From positions 1 to 31,121 of IMG/VR virus record IMGVR_UViG_3300009593_003454: DNA of 31,121 nucleotides; one strand, written 5' to 3'. The notes beneath the pieces were generated by a model. That model was given only the letters and a program-made list of their open reading frames with translations, was not told the origin of the DNA and did no database searches. The stretch is from a virus. The number at the start of each line of letters is the position of its first letter. The stretch's first letter is position 1. A program made the position numbers and the translations under genes. This document shows, piece after piece, positions 22,763 through 29,769 of this stretch.

Positions 22763-23929
22763 CTACTTTAATGGTGGGGCGTACAGTAATCCTCCATCTC
22801 TATATAATTTATTCAAACCACGTTTCAATCCAAGTGGAGTATTTACTCCTACATTTCTCTCATATATTTCTTTATAATTTCCAACATTTTTAATTATATT
22901 CAAAGACCAGGATGCATCCAGCCCGAGTTTAGATCCAAGATGAGGGTGGTCCTTTCCATTTAATTCCCCCATAAATCTTTGTATTTTTGGATCTCTATTA
23001 TTTACAAATCTTTCAACATTAACAGAATTTATGCCCAATTCTTCAGCAATAAAAAGTACAAATACTGTCCAACGAACAATGTCCGACCATTGTTGATCTC
23101 CATACTTTACAACTGGACCAAGTGGTTCTTTCGATATTATTTCTGGAAGAATGATGTGCCATTCTGGGTCTTTAAACCCCAATCTATTTGAAGCAAGACC
23201 AGATCGATCTGTTCCATACATATCACATTTACCTTCTATGTATAAATCTTTCGGTCTACTTCCTGTTCCAACTTCTACAGGAACATATGTAATAAAATGT
23301 TGTTTAAAAAAATCTTTTATATTTTTTGCGGCAGTTCCTGTTGAACTAAAACATATTCTTGCACCATACATTTGTTTTGCTGAAGACACACCAAGAGTTT
23401 TTCTTACCATAAACCCTTGACCATCGTAAAATGTAGTTGGAAGAAACTCTAATTTTTTTGAAACATTTCTTGTAAATGTATAAGTTGTTGCGGCAGAAAG
23501 CATATCGATTGATCCATCGATGAGATAGGAAAATCTTGTCTTACCATCTACTACTGTATATTCTATTGAATCAGAATCACCAAATACTGCGGATGCCACT
23601 GCTTTACAAATTTCTACATCAAAACCTATCCACGTTTCACCAGTTTCTTCGTCCCAAATTTCTTGAGAAAATCCAGGAAAATCATCTTTCGTTCCACATA
23701 TAAGAAATCCTCTTTCTTTCACTCTTTTAAATGTAGAACCATATGTGGGAAGATATTCTGGTTTAGGTTTGTTTTCATCATCTTTCCACATTTTCTTTAC
23801 TGCTTCTTTTTCTTCTGTAGTCATCTTACTATGATCATGGTCCATCATCTTCTTCTGTTGCCCATCAGCAACAGATAACGCCATAATCCAAAACATAGTT
23901 ACAATAGCAAAGAATAATTTATGTTTCAT
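22763..23929 (-). CDS. Amino-acid-type ABC solute-binding protein (AapJ-like)
   Basis: 388 aa with a signal peptide (MKHKLFFAIVTMFWIMALSV). After a Met/His-rich stretch (KKMMDHDHSKM), the core VKERGFLICGTKDDFPGFS, GFDVEICKAVASAVFG and ATTYTFTRNV follow the general amino-acid binding protein AapJ/family 3 pattern; TGTAAKNIKDFF and GKCDMYGTDRSGLAS are also typical. No cognate permease or ATPase is nearby, so it may use host transporters. The His/Met insert could bind a metal. ATG 23929 overlaps the stop of the cytochrome gene (ATGA), so the two are co-translated. Confidence 0.85.
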   Translation of the reverse strand: MKHKLFFAIVTMFWIMALSVADGQQKKMMDHDHSKMTTEEKEAVKKMWKDDENKPKPEYLPTYGSTFKRVKERGFLICGTKDDFPGFSQEIWDEETGETWIGFDVEICKAVASAVFGDSDSIEYTVVDGKTRFSYLIDGSIDMLSAATTYTFTRNVSKKLEFLPTTFYDGQGFMVRKTLGVSSAKQMYGARICFSSTGTAAKNIKDFFKQHFITYVPVEVGTGSRPKDLYIEGKCDMYGTDRSGLASNRLGFKDPEWHIILPEIISKEPLGPVVKYGDQQWSDIVRWTVFVLFIAEELGINSVNVERFVNNRDPKIQRFMGELNGKDHPHLGSKLGLDASWSLNIIKNVGNYKEIYERNVGVNTPLGLKRGLNKLYRDGGLLYAPPLK

Positions 23930-24375
23930 TGGAGGGCCCGATAAATCTCTAATAATTCTTCATCGGGTATGGGAGTTGTCATAGTATAATATCGTTGATG
24001 ACCTACTAACATGTATGATTTAATATCAGAAAAACTAGGATATTTGGTGAGTAGGTTGTGGAGTAAATAATCGGGACTCAAGTGACAAGATGCACATTGA
24101 TTGTCTTTTGCAAAAACTCTTGTACCCTTTTTAAATCTTTCTGACTGAACTAATACTGAATTGAGGTCTTTTTCCATCCATGTGACTTTTTCATTTATGT
24201 CTGGAATAACCATGAAAATTAAATATGCTAATAAAGCCATAACAATGTATATGTGCAATTTACTAGATACAACCAGATCCTTCGTTTCTATTTCGATCTG
24301 TTTGACTGGCTCCAGTTCCATAACCTCTACTTTTTCATCTGCCTCTTTCTTCGTTGCTTTTTTTTGTTCAGCCAT
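23926..24375 (-). CDS. Membrane-anchored mono-haem cytochrome c
   Basis: 149 aa. A charged cytoplasmic tail (about 38 residues) precedes one membrane segment (HIYIVMALLAYLIFMVI, 41-57). The periplasmic domain carries CASCH (C94, C97, H98) for covalent haem binding, and Met132 (YYTMTTPIP) is a likely second axial ligand, followed by the usual C-terminal helix (EELLEIYRAL). It would pass electrons at the inner membrane, perhaps to a host oxidase. Haem attachment would use host Ccm machinery. It is coupled to the AapJ-like gene and preceded closely by a three-helix membrane protein. A rare gene class for a phage. Confidence 0.85.
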   Translation of the reverse strand: MAEQKKATKKEADEKVEVMELEPVKQIEIETKDLVVSSKLHIYIVMALLAYLIFMVIPDINEKVTWMEKDLNSVLVQSERFKKGTRVFAKDNQCASCHLSPDYLLHNLLTKYPSFSDIKSYMLVGHQRYYTMTTPIPDEELLEIYRALQ

Positions 24376-24387
24376 TATTTACCTCAT

Positions 24388-24732
24388 TTAACTTTTTTTG
24401 CTTGCTTCGTTTAATTTTTTAGTTATTTGTTGTTGAAACCATTTAAGAACAATTGGTATGCTCACGTTTGATGTCAATCCAAAAAGATATCCAATAGGAT
24501 ACCTGTAACTTTCATAAGCCGCAAGTTGAGGTACATTTTTAAACACAACTGTTATTAGCATATAACCCGTTATTGACATTCCCATGTTAATGAAAAGGTC
24601 TAATAGAATTAACCACTTATTATTGTACTTGTCTTTATTATCTGTGCGATAATTGAATAAAAATATAAAAAATGATGAAAATAAAACTAATCCCATCATT
24701 ATTAATTCAGACATGTTAAACATATCGTCCAT
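24388..24732 (-). CDS. Three-helix membrane protein (holin-like)
   Basis: 114 aa with three hydrophobic segments (ELIMMGLVLFSSFFIFLF, LILLDLFINMGMSITGYMLI, and IGYLFGLTSNVSIPIVL) and a charged end (KKLNEASKKS). The layout fits a phage holin, but the location before the cytochrome gene also allows a role in anchoring it. GTAGGAGAGC precedes ATG 24732. No family firmly recognised. Confidence 0.6.
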   Translation of the reverse strand: MDDMFNMSELIMMGLVLFSSFFIFLFNYRTDNKDKYNNKWLILLDLFINMGMSITGYMLITVVFKNVPQLAAYESYRYPIGYLFGLTSNVSIPIVLKWFQQQITKKLNEASKKS

Positions 24733-24790
24733 TGCTCTCCTACCTATGTTTGAGTGCCCAGATCATCAATGAATAGGGTCGTATGCTCTT

Positions 24791-24798
24791 GTATTTAG
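24791..24798 (-). promoter_or_regulatory. Possible late promoter variant (CTAAATAC)
   Basis: ACTAAATAC on the minus strand in the 77-base gap between the bS21 gene and the three-helix membrane protein gene. It keeps the AAATA core of the T4-type late element but lacks the TAT start. It is the only promoter-like string in this gap. Confidence 0.25.
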
Positions 24799-24809
24799 TC
24801 TAAATGACC

Positions 24810-25055
24810 TTAAAAAAAGATGTCATCTTGATTTTTTAATATGTTTTTTATTTCTTTGTTAAAGTCTTTTGCTCGTTGTCGTTCGGCATTTTCTCTTTTC
24901 AAGACTTTAGCAACTGAGGGTTTTACATAATATTCTTTTTTCTTTAAATCTTGTAAAATCCCTTCTTCATTAACTTTGTTTTTAAATACTTGCAAAGTTC
25001 TAAAGTTATTGTTATTCCGATTAACTACTCGTATTCTAGTCACATTCTTTGACAT
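24810..25055 (-). CDS. rpsU: Ribosomal protein bS21
   Basis: 81 aa. The pattern FRTLQVFKNKVNEEGILQDL, KKKEYYVKPS and the basic helix (KRENAERQRAKDFNKEIKN) match bS21: RFK-x(3)-GIL-x(2)-[LV]-K[KR]-[RK]-E-[FY]-Y-x-KPS. bS21 is the last protein to join the 30S subunit and acts near the mRNA 3' anti-Shine-Dalgarno site. Phage copies can replace the host one and bias initiation. The strong AGGAG sites in this window would be the targets. Start ATG 25055. Confidence 0.85.
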   Translation of the reverse strand: MSKNVTRIRVVNRNNNNFRTLQVFKNKVNEEGILQDLKKKEYYVKPSVAKVLKRENAERQRAKDFNKEIKNILKNQDDIFF

Positions 25056-25061
25056 AATTTA

Positions 25062-25238
25062 TTATCCATTAAGTTGTTGTTGTTGCTTTTCTGTTATTGC
25101 TTTATCAACGAGCAATAACTGCTGATTGGTGCTTCCTCTATCAGTAGATAGTTCTTCTGTATTTCTTGAATCAAGAAGAAATTGTTTAAGATTTACAAGT
25201 TCCTCAAGAGCCATTTCATGAAAATTATAAGTCTCCAT
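25062..25238 (-). CDS. 58-aa hypothetical protein
   Basis: 58 aa from ATG 25238 (METYNFHEMALEELVNLKQF), chosen for the AGGAGTGATATA site; a longer frame from 25265 has no such site. It is mostly helical and Gln/Leu-rich at the end (KAITEKQQQQLNG), like a small coiled-coil protein. It directly precedes bS21 (6 bases), so both are likely translated together. Function unknown. Confidence 0.55.
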   Translation of the reverse strand: METYNFHEMALEELVNLKQFLLDSRNTEELSTDRGSTNQQLLLVDKAITEKQQQQLNG

Positions 25239-25261
25239 TATATCACTCCTGTTTATGATTG

Positions 25262-25439
25262 TCAATATTCTTACAATAAACTATTACTTTTGTATTTTCG
25301 TATTCAATGACTTTCATAATATATTTTTGTTTAGCCTGTGAGTATTCTTCACAGGCAGGTACTCTGTTCTGAGAGACCAATACGATCCCATAGACTCCTT
25401 AAATATCCCATGTGTCTCCTTCTTTACTCGTTATCCAAG
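25262..25439 (-). other. Short region with hairpin and non-ATG open frame
   Basis: About 180 bases between two clear genes. It holds a perfect 8-bp hairpin (GCCTGTGA / TCACAGGC, 25332-25354) without a U-run, an AAGGAGACACATG-driven 20-codon ORF, and a 49-codon open frame without ATG start (VSQNRVPACEEYSQAKQKYI...). The last contains a CEEY motif but no recognisable family. Coding status unresolved. Confidence 0.35.
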
Positions 25440-25447
25440 TATTTATG
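25440..25447 (-). promoter_or_regulatory. Late promoter-like element (CATAAATA)
   Basis: CATAAATA on the minus strand overlaps the TAA of the 102-aa gene. It would serve the small-ORF region, the 58-aa gene and bS21. It differs from TATAAATA only at the first base. Confidence 0.45.
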
Positions 25448-25751
25448 AGACAATAGAAATATCTTTTGTATTCGGATCAAATCGAATTGTGATTGTTTTC
25501 TCTATGGCTAGAAAGGCTCCATCTTTAGTAGCAATAGGTAATTTCCCTTCGATGGCTCCTGCAAGTGCATCTTTTGCACTTTCAAAAGGATGCTCGGGAT
25601 CATCCGCAATAATTTTATCTAACTCTTCTTTTGCTTCTTCTGGAAGCAAATTATCCAACATATCCTCAACGTGGTCTTTAGCCAAACTTTGTGCTTTATC
25701 CATGACCAACCCAGAGACTACATTAAATAACATTCCTGCTAAAGGTAACAT
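25443..25751 (-). CDS. 102-aa hypothetical protein
   Basis: 102 aa. The start (MLPLAGMLFNVVSGLVMDKA) is moderately hydrophobic. An acidic helix (EDMLDNLLPEEAKEELDKII) and a beta end (FLAIEKTITIRFDPNTKDIS) follow. ATAGGAG precedes ATG 25751. It may be membrane-associated or structural, but no family is recognised. It ends within a late promoter-like element. Confidence 0.6.
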   Translation of the reverse strand: MLPLAGMLFNVVSGLVMDKAQSLAKDHVEDMLDNLLPEEAKEELDKIIADDPEHPFESAKDALAGAIEGKLPIATKDGAFLAIEKTITIRFDPNTKDISIVS

Positions 25752-25759
25752 AATAACTC

Positions 25760-26062
25760 CTATACATCATTTGAATCATTTTGAAAACTATCTGTTAAAT
25801 TTTTTAGTTTCCCATATGCTTGTTTAATTTTATTTTCTTCATCACTAACTCCTTCAATATAAGCAGAAGGATCTACTTCAAAACTCATTAAATTTCTTTT
25901 AATGGGGGTATCTGGGTTCACTTGCCTCTCATTTTGAGACATATAAACCCAAATATTTGCTTGGTGTGTATTATCCGTCAAATGCGATACATCATGAATT
26001 TTATAATATGCGTTACTTAGAGTCCATCCTTCAGTGGTCATTAACGATTTTTCAACCGCCAT
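25760..26062 (-). CDS. 100-aa hypothetical protein
   Basis: 100 aa from ATG 26062 (MAVEKSLMTTEGWTLSNAYY), which overlaps the stop region of the upstream membrane protein and has GGAAGT upstream; a longer frame starts 21 bases earlier. Aromatic and beta-prone (YYKIHDVSHL, ANIWVYMSQNERQ), with an acidic C-terminus. Similar short proteins occur among phage structural or assembly genes, but no motif is recognised. Confidence 0.6.
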   Translation of the reverse strand: MAVEKSLMTTEGWTLSNAYYKIHDVSHLTDNTHQANIWVYMSQNERQVNPDTPIKRNLMSFEVDPSAYIEGVSDEENKIKQAYGKLKNLTDSFQNDSNDV

Positions 26063-26345
26063 ATTGACTACTTCCATCTCCATCAGGCTTCAATGCTTCT
26101 GAAGTTTCTTTGTGTTCTGGATCGTCTTTTTCTTTAAACCAATAATCAGTTGTTTTGGCCAATACCGCCACATAGGCTCCCACCATGATATTGATGAGGT
26201 CCCTTGAGGCCTGCGGCAATTCTATAAAAAATAACAACCAAATTAAAAACAGAAAAGTCATAACAATACTCATTGTTATAATAAACCTCGCACCGAAGTT
26301 CATCTTTTTTCTAGTTTCAATAGACTGCACTACTTTCTCCTGCAT
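26052..26345 (-). CDS. 97-aa membrane protein (holin-like)
   Basis: 97 aa with two membrane segments: FIITMSIVMTFLFLIWLLFF and INIMVGAYVAVLAKTTDYWF. A basic N-terminus (ETRKKMNFGAR) and a hydrophilic C-terminus (KEKDDPEHKETSEALKPD) complete the layout, which is that of a small class II holin or spanin-like partner. GGAGAATA precedes ATG 26345. It overlaps the next gene by 11 bases. Confidence 0.6.
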   Translation of the reverse strand: MQEKVVQSIETRKKMNFGARFIITMSIVMTFLFLIWLLFFIELPQASRDLINIMVGAYVAVLAKTTDYWFKEKDDPEHKETSEALKPDGDGSSQYGG

Positions 26346-26371
26346 TATTCTCCATTATGTTTAATGATCAC

Positions 26372-26794
26372 TTAATTACTGGATTGATCTCCTGCTTCAG
26401 CGGCACGTATCTTAGTGGCACTATCATAGGCTTGATCTAAAATATCAGTATTCATATACTTGACATTTGTAGGATCATATCCGAATTTAACCAGATAGTC
26501 TTGTTTTTCTGCTACAGTTGTTTCTCCTGGAGCATCTTGAGCAGGTGGATTAGCATCAAAGACATTTTCTTCAGGTGGTGCAACCGCTACCTGTTCGTCT
26601 TCAACAACAACTTCTTCCTTAACATCTTCTGCTTTAACTTCTAAAACCTCAGCATTCGCAAACTCCTGTTCGTCCTGCTTAGGTTCTTCTGAAATTTCAT
26701 CATTCTTTTCTTCAACATCAGAAAGAAGTAATTTCCTTAATTCCTCCTTTTCGTCATCTGTCAAATTCTCATAAATCTTGTTTACATCTAACAT
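26372..26794 (-). CDS. 140-aa very acidic protein
   Basis: 140 aa, Glu/Val/Asp-rich and low complexity from about residue 30 to 100 (EEVVVEDEQVAVAPPEENVF). The N-terminus (YENLTDDEKEELRKLLL) is helical and the C-terminus (YLVKFGYDPTNVKYMNTDIL) looks folded. It may be a scaffold or nucleic-acid mimic by composition. No family recognised. AAGGAAAAAA precedes ATG 26794. Confidence 0.6.
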   Translation of the reverse strand: MLDVNKIYENLTDDEKEELRKLLLSDVEEKNDEISEEPKQDEQEFANAEVLEVKAEDVKEEVVVEDEQVAVAPPEENVFDANPPAQDAPGETTVAEKQDYLVKFGYDPTNVKYMNTDILDQAYDSATKIRAAEAGDQSSN

Positions 26795-26803
26795 TTTTTT
26801 CCT

Positions 26804-26911
26804 TTAGACTGGTGCAACTTGTTCGTCATCACAACCACATGGATTATCCTTGGTGCATTCACAAGGGTCACAAGTGCAATTTTTGCATTCGCATTCTGGA
26901 TTATTACACAT
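26804..26911 (-). CDS. Metallothionein-like Cys-rich small protein
   Basis: 35 aa, nine Cys, in CEC, CTC, CEC and CGC arrangements (MCNNPECECKNCTCDPCECT...). The CxC pattern with several acidic residues is that of metallothionein-like metal binders. TTGGAGAAAAAA precedes ATG 26911 and a strong stem-loop lies just upstream. It could buffer Zn, Cu or Fe in the host, beside the Fe-S assembly genes. Too short for family placement; the start is clear from the ribosome binding site. Confidence 0.75.
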   Translation of the reverse strand: MCNNPECECKNCTCDPCECTKDNPCGCDDEQVAPV

Positions 26912-26925
26912 TTTTTTCTCCAATA

Positions 26926-26955
26926 GAGGTGGGAAACAATCCCACCTCTATATTT
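26926..26955 (-). repeat. Strong leader stem-loop before the metallothionein-like gene
   Basis: ATAGAGGTGGG / CCCACCTCTAT pair perfectly over about 11 bp around a 7-base loop, between phoH and the 35-aa gene. On the minus strand the stem is followed by TTGGAGAAAAAA (the ribosome binding site), with no U-run. It is better read as a leader hairpin that protects the message than as a terminator. Confidence 0.6.
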
Positions 26956-26958
26956 ATG
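26951..26958 (-). promoter_or_regulatory. Late promoter-like element (CATAAATA)
   Basis: CATAAATA on the minus strand just after the phoH stop and touching the leader stem-loop. A transcript starting a few bases downstream would begin almost with the hairpin. It would drive the metallothionein-like and acidic protein genes. Confidence 0.45.
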
Positions 26959-26959
26959 T

Positions 26960-27718
26960 TTATAGAAAATTAAGATTTTCCTTAGTAATTATATAGTCCT
27001 TCACCAACTCTGAACGTACAATATCTTCTTGTTTGAAATTGATACGTTCAAAATTCTTCATTCCACTTAAAATCTCCATAAAATTATGAAGACCTTGTTT
27101 TTCATGCATGGATTTTAAATCAGATTGTTTAAAATCGCCGCAAAATATAATTTTACAATTATCTCCAACTCTAGTCATAATAGTATCTAACTCATGAAAA
27201 GACAAATTTTGTATTTCATCTACTATAATAATGGAATTTTCAAATGTAATTCCTCTTATAAAAGAAGTAGATAAAAATTGAAGTTTTCTTTTCTTTTTTA
27301 ATATTTCATAAGCATCACCTCTTCCCAATAAAACAGTAACAATCTGTTTATAAGGAAGTTCGTAAATTTCTATTTTTTTATCCAGATCGCCTGGTAAATG
27401 TCCCACTTCCCTAGTAGGAACCACACTTCTAACAACTGCAACATCATTATATCTTGATTTACCTAGTACAGAAAATAAGGACAAATACATTGAAATAAAT
27501 GTTTTTCCTGTTCCTGCAGATCCATGTAATAGAAGGTTTTTGTCTTTGTAGTAAGCATCAAAAGTTCTAGACTGATTATGTGTTTTAGCCTCTATTTCTT
27601 TTAATTTGAAATTGTGCAACTTCGTTATTTTGTCTATATTTTTGTATACTTTTAGGGGGGTGTTATATGAATCATCAATATAATTATTCAAGTGGAGATT
27701 TCGTTTTTTTCTTGCCAT
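26960..27718 (-). CDS. phoH: PhoH-like ATPase
   Basis: About 252 aa from ATG 27718 (MARKKRNL), preferred over ATG 27724 because a GGAT element is better spaced. Walker A is GSAGTGKT, Walker B is IIIVDEIQN, followed by the sensor region KIIFCGDFKQSD and a C-terminal RSELVKDYI Arg motif. PhoH is a nucleotide-binding protein very common in marine phages, often used as a phage marker, with a role in RNA or phosphate metabolism that is not settled. It follows the 2OG oxygenase gene and ends before the metallothionein-like gene. Confidence 0.92.
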   Translation of the reverse strand: MARKKRNLHLNNYIDDSYNTPLKVYKNIDKITKLHNFKLKEIEAKTHNQSRTFDAYYKDKNLLLHGSAGTGKTFISMYLSLFSVLGKSRYNDVAVVRSVVPTREVGHLPGDLDKKIEIYELPYKQIVTVLLGRGDAYEILKKKRKLQFLSTSFIRGITFENSIIIVDEIQNLSFHELDTIMTRVGDNCKIIFCGDFKQSDLKSMHEKQGLHNFMEILSGMKNFERINFKQEDIVRSELVKDYIITKENLNFL

Positions 27719-27782
27719 GCACATCCATCGATAAGGTTAAGGGTTAACAATTTATGACACGATTATTTTTACTCCTTTCTTG

Positions 27783-28400
27783 CTAAGTGTTATTCCTCCT
27801 GGGAGGATCATCTATATTATATATTGAAAATGCTGATTGTAATGTATACCAAATTGTCATAGTATATCTTGCTCCCATTTCAATCGGAGTTACAGAATGA
27901 GCATAATTTTTACCATCCAATCTTATTGTTCTTCCCAATTTAGGAGTACATTGTATCATCACATTACCATCTTCTAAAACAATTTGTTTACCCCCTATAT
28001 AATTATCATTTAAAAATGTAACAGAAGTATAATCGGTATTAGGTCTTGCATTATCCCAATGAAAAACCTGTCTTGAATCTGTAGGCCAATAAGACAAAAT
28101 AGCACGATCTATATAATGTTTTCTATTCGTTAATTCATTAGTTCTTCTAATAATATTATTAAATTGTGTTTCACAAAAAGATAGATCATAATCACTTAAA
28201 TAATGATTATAAGAATAATCTAAAACATGTAATCCGTACATATCTCTATGTGGTTTATCTTTTTTTTGTTCGTGATATTTTTTACAAATTTCTATCAATT
28301 GTTCAGCATCAGATTCGTTTATAGAATCTTCTTCAATTGATATTAATTTTGATCTTAGATTTCTTCTTGCATCTTGTGGGGCTGATGTCGTATTGATCAT
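27783..28400 (-). CDS. 2-oxoglutarate/Fe(II)-dependent dioxygenase
   Basis: 205 aa. Iron ligands are HWD (His114, Asp116) and His168 (YAHSVTPI), and Arg178 (GARYTMTIWYT) binds 2-oxoglutarate. The beta core (YTSVTFLNDNYIGG, KQIVLED) fits prolyl-4-hydroxylase-like oxygenases common in cyanophages and other marine T4-like phages. It hydroxylates an unknown substrate, perhaps protein or modified DNA. Its start overlaps the end of the second IscA-like gene by 4 bases, so it is expressed with the Fe-S assembly genes. Confidence 0.88.
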   Translation of the reverse strand: MINTTSAPQDARRNLRSKLISIEEDSINESDAEQLIEICKKYHEQKKDKPHRDMYGLHVLDYSYNHYLSDYDLSFCETQFNNIIRRTNELTNRKHYIDRAILSYWPTDSRQVFHWDNARPNTDYTSVTFLNDNYIGGKQIVLEDGNVMIQCTPKLGRTIRLDGKNYAHSVTPIEMGARYTMTIWYTLQSAFSIYNIDDPPRRNNT

Positions 28401-28729
28401 TTACTAAATTTATAATTTGTATTAATTGGAGTAAAAGATTCTCCGCATCCACATTGTCCTGTATTTGATATAAAAATAAATCCCTGTTCAACTAAGTTAT
28501 CATCTTTATAATCAATTGTAATGGATCCGATAACATTATTTAATAATTCTTTATCAACAATAATTCTTCCATTTTCAAATGTCGCATCACTTAATTTTAA
28601 TTCATCAGTAGATTCTAAAGTCCATTTCCATCCAGAACAACCTCCTGGATCAGCATTTACTCTAATAAATTTTTCAGTTGCTTCTGAGAAAATATTTTTT
28701 GCTTTGTCTGTGATTTGTATTTCGTACAT
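28397..28729 (-). CDS. A-type Fe-S carrier (IscA/ErpA-like) 2
   Basis: About 110 aa from ATG 28729 (MYEIQITDKAKNIF), which overlaps the stop of the first IscA-like gene (TAATG); a TTG three codons earlier is unlikely. The three Cys are in GGCSGWKW (C31) and QCGCGESF (C93, C95), the full ligand set of A-type carriers. It receives an Fe-S cluster from the IscU scaffold and passes it to target enzymes. It diverges from its neighbour, so the pair is not a recent duplication. Confidence 0.85.
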   Translation of the reverse strand: MYEIQITDKAKNIFSEATEKFIRVNADPGGCSGWKWTLESTDELKLSDATFENGRIIVDKELLNNVIGSITIDYKDDNLVEQGFIFISNTGQCGCGESFTPINTNYKFSK

Positions 28730-29094
28730 TACATCCAACTCGGTGAGTTTTGGGTTTCATCTCCTCTGTCTATCATAAAAGAGGTCTTGCATCCACAACT
28801 AGATTTTGCTTTAGGATTATTGAAAACAAATCCTCTATTCATTAAATCATCATTCCAATCAAGTATTAATCCTTTAATATAAAGCAAACTCTTTTTATCG
28901 CATAATATTCCAACACCAAAAGATTCAAAAAACTTATCAAATTTGGTTGGTCTTGAATCTAAGTCAAGAACATAAGTAAAACCCGAACAACCGCCTGCTT
29001 TAATACCAACACGCAATGAAACATCTTCTGTAACACCTTGTTCGGATAATACTTCTCTTATTTTATTAGCACTTTTTTCAGTTAATTCTATCAC
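28729..29094 (-). CDS. A-type Fe-S carrier (IscA/ErpA-like) 1
   Basis: 121 aa. Cys36 (AGGCSGFTY) and the SCGC pair (C100, C102) give the three Fe-S ligands. The rest (EKSANKIREVLSEQ, ILDWNDDLMNRGFVFNNP) follows the HesB/IscA fold. It acts after IscU in cluster delivery. It overlaps iscU by 4 bases and its own stop overlaps the second carrier. A short C-terminal extension (RGDETQNSPSWM) is unusual for IscA. Confidence 0.88.
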   Translation of the reverse strand: MIELTEKSANKIREVLSEQGVTEDVSLRVGIKAGGCSGFTYVLDLDSRPTKFDKFFESFGVGILCDKKSLLYIKGLILDWNDDLMNRGFVFNNPKAKSSCGCKTSFMIDRGDETQNSPSWM

Positions 29095-29474
29095 GCCGAT
29101 TGTTTTGCTTTATAATCCTTTATAGCCGCCTTAATTGCATCTTCTGCTAAAACAGAACAATGAATTTTTACTGGTGGTAATGATAATTGCTCTACTATTT
29201 CTGTATTTTGAACGGTCATTGCATCATCAATGCTCATATCTTTTACCCATTCAGTTGCTAAAGAAGATGCCGCTATTGCAGATCCACATCCAAATGTTTT
29301 GAATTTAGCATCTACAATTTTATCACCTTCACCAACTTTAATTTGCAATTTCATTACATCACCACACTCAGGCGCTCCCACAAGACCAGTGCCAATGTTA
29401 GTATCAGTGGAATCAAAACTACCCACATTCCGTGGTTTTTCATAGTGGTCTATTACCTCTTTTGAATATGCCAT
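29091..29474 (-). CDS. iscU: Fe-S cluster scaffold IscU
   Basis: 127 aa, the normal length. The three cluster Cys sit at the canonical positions: C37 (APECGD), C63 (FGCGSA) and C106 (KIHCSV), with Asp39. The LPPVK motif (99-103) recognised by the HscA chaperone is intact. No cysteine desulfurase or ferredoxin gene is in the window, so the phage scaffold must use host IscS or SufS. It heads the iscU-iscA-iscA operon, after a strong stem-loop. Clients in the window could be the host or phage Fe-S enzymes. Confidence 0.93.
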   Translation of the reverse strand: MAYSKEVIDHYEKPRNVGSFDSTDTNIGTGLVGAPECGDVMKLQIKVGEGDKIVDAKFKTFGCGSAIAASSLATEWVKDMSIDDAMTVQNTEIVEQLSLPPVKIHCSVLAEDAIKAAIKDYKAKQSA

Positions 29475-29500
29475 ATGTTTCTTTCTTTATCAAAATATGA

Positions 29501-29530
29501 CTGGGCAATTTCTTATAAGAAATCACCCAG
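29501..29530 (-). terminator. Stem-loop, probable terminator, before iscU
   Basis: A perfect 15-bp inverted repeat with two wobble pairs (CTGGG... and ...CCCAG around ATTTCTTATAAGAAAT) in the gap between the 75-aa gene and iscU. On the minus strand it is followed by TCATATTTTG, a weak T-rich run. It probably ends the tmRNA-75-aa transcript or acts as an attenuator for iscU. Confidence 0.55.
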
Positions 29531-29541
29531 AAGGATTGTCC

Positions 29542-29769
29542 TTACTTCTTCTCTACAAACTCATAAAGTTCAGAAGCCTTTTTCTTAATATCATCTATAG
29601 AATAAGTTTCTGGTTGAAGCCTTTTCCATAACTCCATATTAGCATCACCAGTTTCTTTTGCGTGTTCCCATGCCTGAAACATCATATTTTCAGACCTAGC
29701 AACCTGATCAGCAAGATAACCTTGAGCCATTTCAAGAATTTTAAATCTAAGTTCGTATGGATTTGACAT
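29542..29769 (-). CDS. 75-aa conserved phage-type protein
   Basis: 75 aa from ATG 29769 (MSNPYELRFKILEMAQGYLA), fixed by GAGGAG five bases upstream. An open frame extends further upstream into the tmRNA 3' region but has no ribosome binding site. It is all-helical, and the MSNPYELRF start recalls a small conserved protein of marine T4-like phages. It follows the tmRNA coding piece, so it may be read from the same promoter. Function unknown. Confidence 0.65.
   Translation of the reverse strand: MSNPYELRFKILEMAQGYLADQVARSENMMFQAWEHAKETGDANMELWKRLQPETYSIDDIKKKASELYEFVEKK

Noticed and set aside
25332-25354. Perfect 8-bp hairpin as a terminator
   Set aside because: No U-run follows on either strand. 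Kept only as an unexplained hairpin.
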